Shown here in pieces: positions 1 through 8,028 of a stretch of DNA of 21,586 nt. Under the pieces are notes generated by a model. That model was not told where the DNA came from and searched no databases. It saw only the letters and a list, made by a program, of their open reading frames with translations. The stretch spans positions 1 to 21,586 of the IMG/VR virus record IMGVR_UViG_3300033146_003135. One strand, given 5' to 3'. The stretch comes from a virus. Each line of letters opens with the position of its first letter. Positions within the stretch are counted from its first letter, which is position 1. The translations under genes were made by a program, and so were the position numbers.

Positions 1-903
1 TTAACATTAGGAGAAAATTCAACTACAGCTTATAGAGGAGATAGAGGTTTAATTGCTTTTACACATAGCCAATTAACAAGTGGTAATCCTCATAATGTAA
101 CAGCTTCAGAAGTTGGTTTAGATACCACTGATGATTTAAGTGAAGGAAGTACAAATAAATATGATAAAACAGTAGCATTAACAGAAGGTGGAGGAACATC
201 AATAAGTGGTACATATCCTAATTTTACAATATCATCTACTGATACTAATACATGGAGAGCAATATTTTTAAATGGTGTTTCTAAATTAAGTAATCTTATA
301 ACAAGTGGTAGATTTAATATAATAAGTGGTAAAGGAATAGCAATCTCTGAAAGTGGCGGCTCATTCACTTTTAAAACAAGACCAAGTGTAGCTAGTTTGT
401 TTATTGCCCCTATTTGTGATAGTGTGGCAACAGATATTGAGGTATATGATAATTGTGGTAGTGATAGTGCAACTATAATTTCATTTACTAATACAGAATA
501 TGAAGGAGAACTTATCGGAGATGTATCAACAGATATTATAAGTAGCACAAATATATTAGAAAATGAAAAAGTATTAGTTAATTTCTCTTGCAATATTAAA
601 TTAAAAAGCACTTCTAATGCCCCTAGTTACAGTGTTGGAACATTAATTCAAGTATATGTTAATGATAGAAACGCACCTAGTGGTTCAAGGAGAATAGCAA
701 GTACAGTAGATGCTAATATATTAAATACAACAGATTATGTTAAGTTTTCAGGAGAAGTATTAATAAGTCCAACTTATTCGACAACGTTAAAAGCATTAGA
801 TTTATCATTACACATAGCAGGATGTTGGAAAAACTGTCCTAGCGGAACAGAGTATATAGCTTGTGAAATATTATCACCTAAATTTACAGTAAAAGCATTT
901 TAA
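1..903 (+). CDS. Phage fibre protein, C-terminal part (5' end outside window)
   Basis: The reading frame is open from the first base to a TAA at 901-903, giving about 300 residues of a protein whose start lies upstream. The N-terminal visible part carries the motif AYRGDRGLIAFTHSQLTSG followed by NPHNVTASEVGL and an STNKYDKT stretch, a combination common in phage tail and head fibres. Next comes GGGTSISGTYPNFTISS, another recurrent fibre element. The rest is beta-rich with a jelly-roll-like C-terminal half (about residues 170-300: VNFSCNIKLKS, IQVYVND, FSGEVLIS, LDLSLHIAG), which is probably the trimeric tip. The role is inferred: host-receptor contact or surface decoration of the virion. Start codons inside the frame (for example TTG at 397) are not needed because the frame continues upstream without a stop. 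Whether it is a tail or a head fibre cannot be decided here. Confidence 0.75.
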   Translation, partial: LTLGENSTTAYRGDRGLIAFTHSQLTSGNPHNVTASEVGLDTTDDLSEGSTNKYDKTVALTEGGGTSISGTYPNFTISSTDTNTWRAIFLNGVSKLSNLITSGRFNIISGKGIAISESGGSFTFKTRPSVASLFIAPICDSVATDIEVYDNCGSDSATIISFTNTEYEGELIGDVSTDIISSTNILENEKVLVNFSCNIKLKSTSNAPSYSVGTLIQVYVNDRNAPSGSRRIASTVDANILNTTDYVKFSGEVLISPTYSTTLKALDLSLHIAGCWKNCPSGTEYIACEILSPKFTVKAF

Positions 904-905
904 TT

Positions 906-1478
906 ATGATAACTAAATTACAAATATACGGAGTAATATTAGTTTTATTCATAATAATGGTTGTAGTTATTTATTTTGGAGGAAAAACTATTATTAAATT
1001 AAATGATAAGATTGATAATTTAGAAACAACTGTATTGCAAACAGATTCTACTAATAAAGTAATTTTACTTGATAATAAAATGTTTAATCGTGTGTTATCA
1101 AAAAAACTTGACTCGATAGAAAAACATACTAATATTAAGCCTAAATTCATAACCAATGTAACAGAGATTCATAATCATTATTATAATGGCGATACAACGA
1201 TATATGAAGCACCTGAGTTATCTAAAGGAATATTTGATATAAGTTATGGGAATAAGTGTTGGGGCTTCACAGGAAGCTTTAATTTAGCTAATAAGGAAGT
1301 TAGTTTAGCAGATAAATGGTCAGATAATAACATTACTATTTATGGGTATTATCAAAGAGATAGATTATTTGGAGTTAAATGGTTTCCTAAATGGGGAACA
1401 AGGAGAGATTTTTTAGGAAGTTATTCTGATTGTGGAATAGAAACAGAAGTTAAGGAATATAAGTTAAAGAAGAAATAA
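906..1478 (+). CDS. Single-pass membrane protein, possible i-spanin-like (Rz-like)
   Basis: This 190-residue protein has one N-terminal transmembrane helix (about residues 8-32, YGVILVLFIIMVVVIYFGG) preceded by a short N-terminus. A predicted coiled-coil stretch follows (about 32-80, LNDKIDNLETTVLQTDS and onward). The C-terminal domain is soluble and beta-rich (about 105-185, including FDISYGNKCWGFTGSF and WFPKWGTRR) and ends in a basic tail. This N-in membrane anchor plus periplasmic helix resembles inner-membrane spanins and the short membrane proteins often found beside tail or lysis genes in Bacteroidota phages. The lysis role is an inference from topology and neighbourhood, and no lysin or outer-membrane spanin lipoprotein is visible in the window. 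The start sits 2 bases after the fibre stop, so the two are probably co-transcribed. A virion membrane-contact role is an alternative. Confidence 0.6.
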   Translation: MITKLQIYGVILVLFIIMVVVIYFGGKTIIKLNDKIDNLETTVLQTDSTNKVILLDNKMFNRVLSKKLDSIEKHTNIKPKFITNVTEIHNHYYNGDTTIYEAPELSKGIFDISYGNKCWGFTGSFNLANKEVSLADKWSDNNITIYGYYQRDRLFGVKWFPKWGTRRDFLGSYSDCGIETEVKEYKLKKK

Positions 1479-1479
1479 T

Positions 1480-2112
1480 ATGGGTACAGTTTTAGATAAA
1501 AAGAATGATATTCTTTATTTTGATAAAGAAGAAAAGAAAGTAAAAATTCAAGATAATTGTCTTAATTTTCCTGAAGTAAAATACTTGTTTAGGAGAGATA
1601 AAAGTTTAGGTAAAAAATATTTTGAAAAATGTATAAATTATTGTTATTATATAAATCATTTAGATTCGCCAATAATACATCAGCCTTTATCAATAAAAAT
1701 TAAAAATGTTTTATTAATAAATGATGGTATGTTAGCTAACTTTGATCCAGAAAATAATGCTTATAAGAAATTTGAAGAATTTTTTATTGAAAATCATCTT
1801 AGTACATTAGAAATAAGATATAATAAATTAATAAAAGATATAGATGATTTAATAGAACATCTTACAGATATTCCTCTTTATAAAAAAATAAAGATGGAAG
1901 TAAATGTAAATACTACTGAATGTTTAAATGGAGAAATAGTAGATGTTGCAAAAAAGGTAATGATAGATCAATTTGTAGACAATAGTAATGAAAAAACAAA
2001 AGCAATAAGTAATATTAAATCGTTAGATGATTTAAAAGAAATGCTTATTAAAAAAATAAAAATAGAGTATAGTAAAAAAGATAACGGAACAAGAAGATAT
2101 TTTGATAGATAA
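1480..2112 (+). CDS. Unknown protein directly upstream of terL (small-terminase candidate by position)
   Basis: This 210-residue, lysine-rich, mainly helical protein resembles no family I recognise. It starts 1 base after the previous stop and ends 3 bases before the large terminase start. Its N-terminal half contains FPEVKYLFRRDKSLGKKYFEKCINYCYYINH, which could form a helical bundle. Its C-terminal half (about residues 165-205) is strongly helical and charged. Genes directly before terL often encode the small terminase that recognises DNA and forms a ring on the motor, and size and helicity are compatible. However, no helix-turn-helix can be confidently read from the sequence. The gene is surely real given its codon use and tight spacing, but its function is unassigned. 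Confidence 0.75.
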   Translation: MGTVLDKKNDILYFDKEEKKVKIQDNCLNFPEVKYLFRRDKSLGKKYFEKCINYCYYINHLDSPIIHQPLSIKIKNVLLINDGMLANFDPENNAYKKFEEFFIENHLSTLEIRYNKLIKDIDDLIEHLTDIPLYKKIKMEVNVNTTECLNGEIVDVAKKVMIDQFVDNSNEKTKAISNIKSLDDLKEMLIKKIKIEYSKKDNGTRRYFDR

Positions 2113-2115
2113 ATT

Positions 2116-5100
2116 ATGAAATTTGTAAATACACATAGATTTTCACCAGTTGCCACAAAGGTAGATATGCCTTTTGAGACTGATTTATTTTATCATGATG
2201 TTAATGATATTCCAGATAATGAAAAACAATTAAAAACCTTTCTTAAAGATAATGGAATAGTTAATGATAAAGAATGGTGGTATGAACAATATAGGAGAGT
2301 ACAAGAAGGCTTTATAATAGAAGATGCAATAGTAAAGGGGGGTAATGCTATTGTTGATGGCAGAGATGCTATATGGAATGAAACAACAAAGCCGATGGAG
2401 TTTTATAATGATAATTTTGATATTCCTATTATTATTCCTCCAGAAACAGTATATCTTAATGATGTTGATATATTTGCTCCACAAGGAAGTTTAGCTATAA
2501 CAGGAAGACATTATTTTTATCTTAATTTTTTTAAGATGTATAATGATGATCCAGAAACAGGAAGAAAAGATATTTTACCTCCAGATTTTACTGATTTAGA
2601 TTATTTAAAATTTGGAAGAATAAGATTACAAGAAAGATGGGGTAAAGATAATACTGAACTTAAAGCACGTCAATTAGGTTATTCAAAAAGTAGTGCTGGA
2701 GGAATATTAGGATATAATTATTTATTCGTAAGAGCTTCTAATAATGTTATAGTAGCAGGTAATGATGAAGATGCAGATGAACTTTTTGCTACAGCAGTAG
2801 ATGGAATAGAATTAGTAAAAAACACTCAATTTTATAAAGCATTTAGTATAAATAGTAAAACAAAACATAGATTAGTTGCTAAATATTATAAGAGTAGAAT
2901 AACAGCATATACAGCAGGGTCAGGCAATGATCAAGTATTATCTAGACTTGTACCTTATTGGGTTGTTTATGAAGAGGTAGGTAAATGGGCTAAAGGGCTT
3001 GTTGAATCTGTTAGAATGTTTGTTGAACCATCTATAGTCACAAAAGGAAGACGTTATGGATATCAGACATTTATTGGTTGTGTATGTAAAGGAACTAAAG
3101 TTTATCAAAATGATGGAAGTAAAGTAAATATAGAGTCATTAGAAAAACTTAATGGCATAATAGGATATTCATCTGAAGGATATTTTAAAGATAAAGTGAT
3201 AAATTATAATCCTCCACAAAAAAAACAATGTTTTAGAATTAAGACAAGATATGGTAGAGAAATTGAATGTAGTTTTGACCATCCATTTTTTATGACATCT
3301 AAAAATATATTTTATGCTAAAAGAGAAATGATTAATGGAAAAAGAAAGAATATTAAAAGGATGAAGCGTTTAATATGGAAAGAAGCTAAAGATTTACAAG
3401 TTGGAGATTATTTAACATTAAGTAGTCTTTCTGGAATGTTTGGTAATAAATCTATGTGGAATCCTAGAGTAGTTGGACAATTAATAGGAGATGGTAGTTA
3501 TGGATTTAATAAAACTCCTGTTATTTCTAATTGTGATGCAGGGGTATTAGATTATATTGAAAATAATTTTGAAACAGTTGTTGAAAAAGAATATACAACT
3601 AAAGATAATAGACAATATAAAGAAATACGGATAAAGGGTATTACAAAACAATTAAGAGAACTTGGAATATATGGTCAAACAAAATCAAAAAAAAGATTAC
3701 CTATAGATATTAATAAATATAATGAAAATTCAATAAAAGAATTAATAGGTGGATTATATGATACAGATGGAAGTGTAAGTATTAATATTTTGCCAGGAGG
3801 CGTTAGGAGTTTTACTATAAATATTTCTCAATTAAGTAAAGAATTATTAATAGAGGTTCAGAGTATATTATTGAAATTTGATATTAATTCTAGTTTAGAT
3901 AAAGTAAAACCTGATTTAAGGGACCGAAAAATAAGAGGGACTAAATCTTTTTGGATTTTAAGAATAGCAAATAGTAATGGACTTATAAATTTTGCAAAAA
4001 ATATTAAATTAACTGTTAAATATAAACAGGATATTTTAAATTATATATTAAAAAATGTTGAATATAAAAAAGCATTATTTAATTTTCCTGTAGAGGTTTT
4101 TTCTAAAAATAAAAGAAAAGTAGATTTAGTAATACATTCTAAAATTTTATATGATACTATTATTGAAATAGAAGATATAGGAATGCAAGATGTTTATAAT
4201 CTTACTACAGAATTATCACATACTTATTTAGCTAATGATTTTATAACTCATAACACAGGGGGTGACATGGAACTTGCGGCAGATGATATGGAAAAGATGC
4301 ATTATTCTACAGATTCAGACACTTTCTTAAGATTTAAAAATAAATTTGAAAGAGGAGCTACTTCTGTTGAAAAGTCAGGGTGGTTTTCTTCTAAAGCGTG
4401 GTTCTCTGTTGTAGATAAGGATGGTAATAGTGATTTGGTCAAAGGAGCTAAATATGTTTTAGCATTAATAGAAAAAGAAAAAGATGCTGTAAAAAAACAC
4501 ATTAAAATAACACAATGGGCTTTATATGCACAAGATGCTTTTATGATGTCTTCTGCTGGTTTTTTTGGAGAAACTAAAATTAATTTACTTAATAAAAGAT
4601 TATCTGAAATAAAACTTCATAAAGAATTGCAAGTAGAACGTCATGGAATACTACAATGGAAAAATCAGAATAAACCTTTTGATGGAGTTGAATTTATAGA
4701 GACTAATGAAAGCGAATCTTTTATTACAATAACAGAGGAACCAATATTAGATGCAAATGGTAATGTTTATAGAAGTCTTTATGAAATAGGTATTGATAGT
4801 TATGATCAAGACGAAAGTCAAACATCTACATCTATGGGAGCATTAACAATAAGAAAAACATTTTTAGATAATTCAACTACATACAATACAGATATTGCAT
4901 TACTTTTGGAGAGACCTAATACAGCTCATGGAGGAAAGAATAAATTTTATGAACATTGTGCAATGGCTGGTGTATGGTGTGGTAATGTTGAAATGATGAT
5001 TGAACATACTAAAGTATTAATTATAGAATGGTTATTAAACAATGGTTTTGGTAATTTAATAGCATTACGTCCTCAGATGGCATTTGCTGCACAATTAAAT

Positions 5101-5415
5101 AAATCTAAAGCAATGAATAAGTATGGAATAGATGGGAGTATGAAGCCTAATGTAATGGCTATTATGTCTAATGATTTAACTCCAGAGTTTATTAATAATA
5201 TGTTCATAACAAAACAAATAAAAGCGTTTATTCGATATAAATATTCACGTAATTATAATTGTGATATAACAGTATCTTCTGCTCATGCAGCAGTAGCAGC
5301 TAAAGAACATGAGAAACGAGTAGCATATTCTACTACAGATAAAAGAAATAAGAGTACAAAACATCATTTTTATTACAAGCAAACACCAAACGGATTAATT
5401 CAGGTATTTGCATAG
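2116..5415 (+). CDS. terL: Terminase large subunit with in-frame intein
   Basis: The 1099-residue precursor is a 707-residue TerL carrying a 392-residue intein. TerL is the ATP-driven motor and nuclease that packages phage DNA through the portal. The N-terminal ATPase shows a Walker A of the T4-like RQLG type (KARQLGYSKSS, residues 183-193; G188, K191, S192). Its Walker B is an hhhhEE variant (PYWVVYEEVGKW, 280-291; E286, E287). The coupling motif FIG/TGGD is split by the intein after residue 321. The C-terminal RNase H-like nuclease shows the first acid in EIGIDSYD (D894), a candidate second acid in MMIEHTK (E963) and a third in NCDITVSSAHAA (D1050), all in precursor numbering. The ATG at 2116 lies 3 bases after the upstream stop, and the gene ends with TAG. 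The portal follows 11 bases later, the usual order. The extein looks intact, so splicing should yield an active enzyme. Confidence 0.95.
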   Translation: MKFVNTHRFSPVATKVDMPFETDLFYHDVNDIPDNEKQLKTFLKDNGIVNDKEWWYEQYRRVQEGFIIEDAIVKGGNAIVDGRDAIWNETTKPMEFYNDNFDIPIIIPPETVYLNDVDIFAPQGSLAITGRHYFYLNFFKMYNDDPETGRKDILPPDFTDLDYLKFGRIRLQERWGKDNTELKARQLGYSKSSAGGILGYNYLFVRASNNVIVAGNDEDADELFATAVDGIELVKNTQFYKAFSINSKTKHRLVAKYYKSRITAYTAGSGNDQVLSRLVPYWVVYEEVGKWAKGLVESVRMFVEPSIVTKGRRYGYQTFIGCVCKGTKVYQNDGSKVNIESLEKLNGIIGYSSEGYFKDKVINYNPPQKKQCFRIKTRYGREIECSFDHPFFMTSKNIFYAKREMINGKRKNIKRMKRLIWKEAKDLQVGDYLTLSSLSGMFGNKSMWNPRVVGQLIGDGSYGFNKTPVISNCDAGVLDYIENNFETVVEKEYTTKDNRQYKEIRIKGITKQLRELGIYGQTKSKKRLPIDINKYNENSIKELIGGLYDTDGSVSINILPGGVRSFTINISQLSKELLIEVQSILLKFDINSSLDKVKPDLRDRKIRGTKSFWILRIANSNGLINFAKNIKLTVKYKQDILNYILKNVEYKKALFNFPVEVFSKNKRKVDLVIHSKILYDTIIEIEDIGMQDVYNLTTELSHTYLANDFITHNTGGDMELAADDMEKMHYSTDSDTFLRFKNKFERGATSVEKSGWFSSKAWFSVVDKDGNSDLVKGAKYVLALIEKEKDAVKKHIKITQWALYAQDAFMMSSAGFFGETKINLLNKRLSEIKLHKELQVERHGILQWKNQNKPFDGVEFIETNESESFITITEEPILDANGNVYRSLYEIGIDSYDQDESQTSTSMGALTIRKTFLDNSTTYNTDIALLLERPNTAHGGKNKFYEHCAMAGVWCGNVEMMIEHTKVLIIEWLLNNGFGNLIALRPQMAFAAQLNKSKAMNKYGIDGSMKPNVMAIMSNDLTPEFINNMFITKQIKAFIRYKYSRNYNCDITVSSAHAAVAAKEHEKRVAYSTTDKRNKSTKHHFYYKQTPNGLIQVFA
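3079..4254 (+). other. Intein with LAGLIDADG homing endonuclease domain, inserted in TerL coupling motif
   Basis: Residues 322-713 of the TerL precursor (392 residues) form a class-1-type intein. It opens with Cys322 in CVCKGTKVY (Hint block A). Block B is ECSFDHPFF with His389. The C-terminal splicing region is VYNLTTELSHTYLAND, then FITHN with penultimate His712 and Asn713. The +1 extein residue is Thr714. Between the splicing halves lie two dodecapeptide motifs of a LAGLIDADG endonuclease: VVGQLIGDGSY (D459) and LIGGLYDTDGSV (D551), about 90 residues apart, both keeping their acidic residue. Both splicing and homing functions therefore look intact. Removal restores a continuous YQTFIG-TGGDMELAADD motif, and the boundaries are read from this junction. 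The first of the two nearby cysteines is chosen as residue 1 because block A normally has C, three residues, then GT. Base composition resembles the host gene, which argues against very recent arrival from an unrelated genome. Confidence 0.95.
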
Positions 5416-5426
5416 ATTAAATCAAT

Positions 5427-7985
5427 ATGAAAGATAAAAAGACTGATTGGATAAAAGGCATAGCTAAAAGCATAACCGAAAATAATTCTGTAAAGAATAA
5501 AGAAGAAATATCTTATTGGAAAAGATATAATTATGATTTTGAAGAAAGATTTGCTTATTTAACAAAAATAGGAAAGTTTTCATTACCAACACAAGATAGA
5601 CATATTCCATTACAAAGGAAATATATTAATTTACTTGTATCAAAGAAAACAATACGTCCTTTTAAATATTCTGTATTTATTGATAGTGATGAAGTAAGAA
5701 AACAAAAATATGATTTAAAAGTTAGGGAGTTTGTTTCTTTTGCTATTGGGAATACTAAGATTGCTTCATTTAATTTAGAAAAACAAATAAGAGAAATTGA
5801 TAGTAAAATACAAAAGGTATATAGAGCTATACAACAACAACAGATAGCCCCAGAAGATACAGCGCAAGCTGAAGAAATGATAAGTCAATTACAATTCTAT
5901 AAAGAATTATTGAATGAAGAGAATATATTAGGCAAACAAATATTAGACCAATATAGGGCAGAGCAACATATGTCTCCAACAGAAGTGTTGGAAAAACTCA
6001 CAACAAGATATCTTAGAACATTAGAAAAGAAAATGAATTTTGTTAGTATAACTACTAATCAATTTAAACATAAACTTGTTACAGGTAAATATGCTTTTTT
6101 AGTAGCTCAATTTAATGAAAATTCAGAACCTATTATAAAGAGTATAGATGCTTCTAGAGTAGTATATGATACATCAGGAAGTGAGGATTCAATCAATAAA
6201 AAAGATTGGGTAATGTATAATGAAAAAATGTCTTTTGGTCAAGTAAAAGAAGGATTTGGCATGCAAATAATAGAGGAGTATGGTGTTGATGCAATGCAAA
6301 GTTTAGAAGAAACTTATTCAACAGGTGATAATTCTCATGATATGTATGCTCTACCAAGTGGAGGGGTTATTTTTGGAAATGAAATAATGAATAATAATTA
6401 TGGAGATACTAATTCTATTTCTGTAAAATGGGTATGGTTTAGAGCTAGTACCCCTGTTTATAGAAGAGTTTCTGTAGGTAAAAATAATTATATCCATAAA
6501 CATATATTACCAAGTAAGGATATTATTAATACTGATGAATATCATTATAGAAAAGGAATTTACGTTCATAAAAAGAATAAAGATAAAAAATATAAGAAAA
6601 GTGAAATTAATACATATTCGAAAAAATCTGGAGATAAATTAGAAAAAAGAGATTTATTTAAAGTTTATCATGCAGTAATAATAAATGATGAATACATAGT
6701 AAATGCAAGTGAATGGAAAAATATAGTTAGGGGTTCTGATAATTATAATAGAATTAATCTTCCAATATTTGGTCCAGCATTTGATTCTGTAATAAATAGA
6801 CCTTATTCATTAATTAAAGAAACTAATGATATTCAAGATTTAATAGATGTTGTTAATATTTCAAGAGAATATATGATAGCAGCAGCAGGTACAAAAACAA
6901 ATGTAATAGATGTATCTCAGAAGCCAGATTATATGAAAGAAGATGAATGGGAATTGAATATTAAATTAGGTCGTATTTATATTCAAACAGTAGATTCAAA
7001 TGGAGTTCCTAAACATATTTCTTTTAATCAATGGCAAAGTTTTGATAATTCAATATCATCAGGTGTTCAATATTATACTCAAATAATAGATAGTTTATCT
7101 TATTTAATGGGAAATATAATAGGTATATCATATCAATCTTTAGGACAAACTGTAAGAACAGATCAAGTAGGAACAACACAAGAAGCTATTCAACAATCAG
7201 AAGTTGTTACAGAGATTTTATTTTATGAATCAGCTCAAACAGAAAAAGAAGTTTTAGAGGAGTATTTAAATCTAAAAATACGAAATGCTAATGGTTCCGA
7301 TTTAGTTTTTACAGAAGAAAATCTTAATAGTAATAATCAAGAAATTTTAAAAACAAGTAAAATAGGGTTGAACAGATTGGCTATTAATTTATATTCTTAT
7401 GGAGAAGATTATAGAAAAATACAAGAATTAAAGCAACTTGCTATGCAAATGAAGCAAGAATTACAATTATCTTTAGGAAGTATTATAAGAATATTTAATG
7501 CTGACACTCTTAAAGAAATGGAAGCTAAGATTGATTATTTTGAGAATCAAGCAAGAAAAGCAGCTTCTGAACAAGCAAGAGCAGCACAAGAACAAGAAAT
7601 GCAAACTTTTAAAGAAACTGAAAAATACAAAAATGATTTAGAAGTTTACTTAGAACAAGTAAAGCAAAAGTTTGAAAGTGCAAAATATCAATTGGATCAA
7701 ATTAAATTAAATCAGGAACAACAAAGAGATTTGTTTGATCAGAAAGCTAAAATGATAGAATTGTCATTGCAAAAAGAAGCAAATAAGATTGATTTGTATA
7801 AAATTAAAGAAGATACTATTGTTGAAAAAGATATGTTATTATTAGATGATAAGCATAAGACAATAGATGAGCAAATAAGGCTATTAGAGCTGCAATTAGA
7901 AGAGAAATTAGGAAATATGAAGATTAGGGTTGATGCTAAAAAAGCACAGCCTGGAGCAGTTAATAATCATATAAACGATAATTAA
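5427..7985 (+). CDS. Portal protein
   Basis: This 852-residue protein starts 11 bases after terL, the standard position of the portal, which forms the dodecameric DNA channel at one capsid vertex. Its length fits the unusually long portals of crAss-like phages. The core includes a wing-like region (SKKTIRPFKYSVFIDSDE) and a helical hairpin (about residues 112-180, rich in Q and E). A stem/clip-like central part contains NRPYSLIKETNDIQDLIDVVNISRE and SYLMGNIIGISYQSLGQTVRTDQVGTTQEA, the latter typical of portal crown or stem segments. From about residue 690 to 840 there is a long Gln/Glu/Lys-rich coiled coil, probably a barrel or crown extension into the head. No Walker or catalytic motif is present, as expected. 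The assignment rests on synteny, length and architecture. No other gene in the window fits the role. Confidence 0.85.
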   Translation: MKDKKTDWIKGIAKSITENNSVKNKEEISYWKRYNYDFEERFAYLTKIGKFSLPTQDRHIPLQRKYINLLVSKKTIRPFKYSVFIDSDEVRKQKYDLKVREFVSFAIGNTKIASFNLEKQIREIDSKIQKVYRAIQQQQIAPEDTAQAEEMISQLQFYKELLNEENILGKQILDQYRAEQHMSPTEVLEKLTTRYLRTLEKKMNFVSITTNQFKHKLVTGKYAFLVAQFNENSEPIIKSIDASRVVYDTSGSEDSINKKDWVMYNEKMSFGQVKEGFGMQIIEEYGVDAMQSLEETYSTGDNSHDMYALPSGGVIFGNEIMNNNYGDTNSISVKWVWFRASTPVYRRVSVGKNNYIHKHILPSKDIINTDEYHYRKGIYVHKKNKDKKYKKSEINTYSKKSGDKLEKRDLFKVYHAVIINDEYIVNASEWKNIVRGSDNYNRINLPIFGPAFDSVINRPYSLIKETNDIQDLIDVVNISREYMIAAAGTKTNVIDVSQKPDYMKEDEWELNIKLGRIYIQTVDSNGVPKHISFNQWQSFDNSISSGVQYYTQIIDSLSYLMGNIIGISYQSLGQTVRTDQVGTTQEAIQQSEVVTEILFYESAQTEKEVLEEYLNLKIRNANGSDLVFTEENLNSNNQEILKTSKIGLNRLAINLYSYGEDYRKIQELKQLAMQMKQELQLSLGSIIRIFNADTLKEMEAKIDYFENQARKAASEQARAAQEQEMQTFKETEKYKNDLEVYLEQVKQKFESAKYQLDQIKLNQEQQRDLFDQKAKMIELSLQKEANKIDLYKIKEDTIVEKDMLLLDDKHKTIDEQIRLLELQLEEKLGNMKIRVDAKKAQPGAVNNHINDN

Positions 7986-8028
7986 TAAATTTTTTATATA
8001 TTTACAAACTAGAAAAACAGTAAAAGTT

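Noticed and set aside
90-611. 173-residue minus-strand open frame
   Set aside because: It lies wholly antisense to the fibre gene, whose frame has clear phage-fibre motifs. Its Leu/Val-rich sequence is the expected shadow of AT-rich coding DNA.
3079-4254. Free-standing homing endonuclease or group I intron in terL
   Set aside because: The insertion is in frame, has complete Hint splicing motifs at both ends, and no stop codons interrupt it, so a protein intein explains everything.
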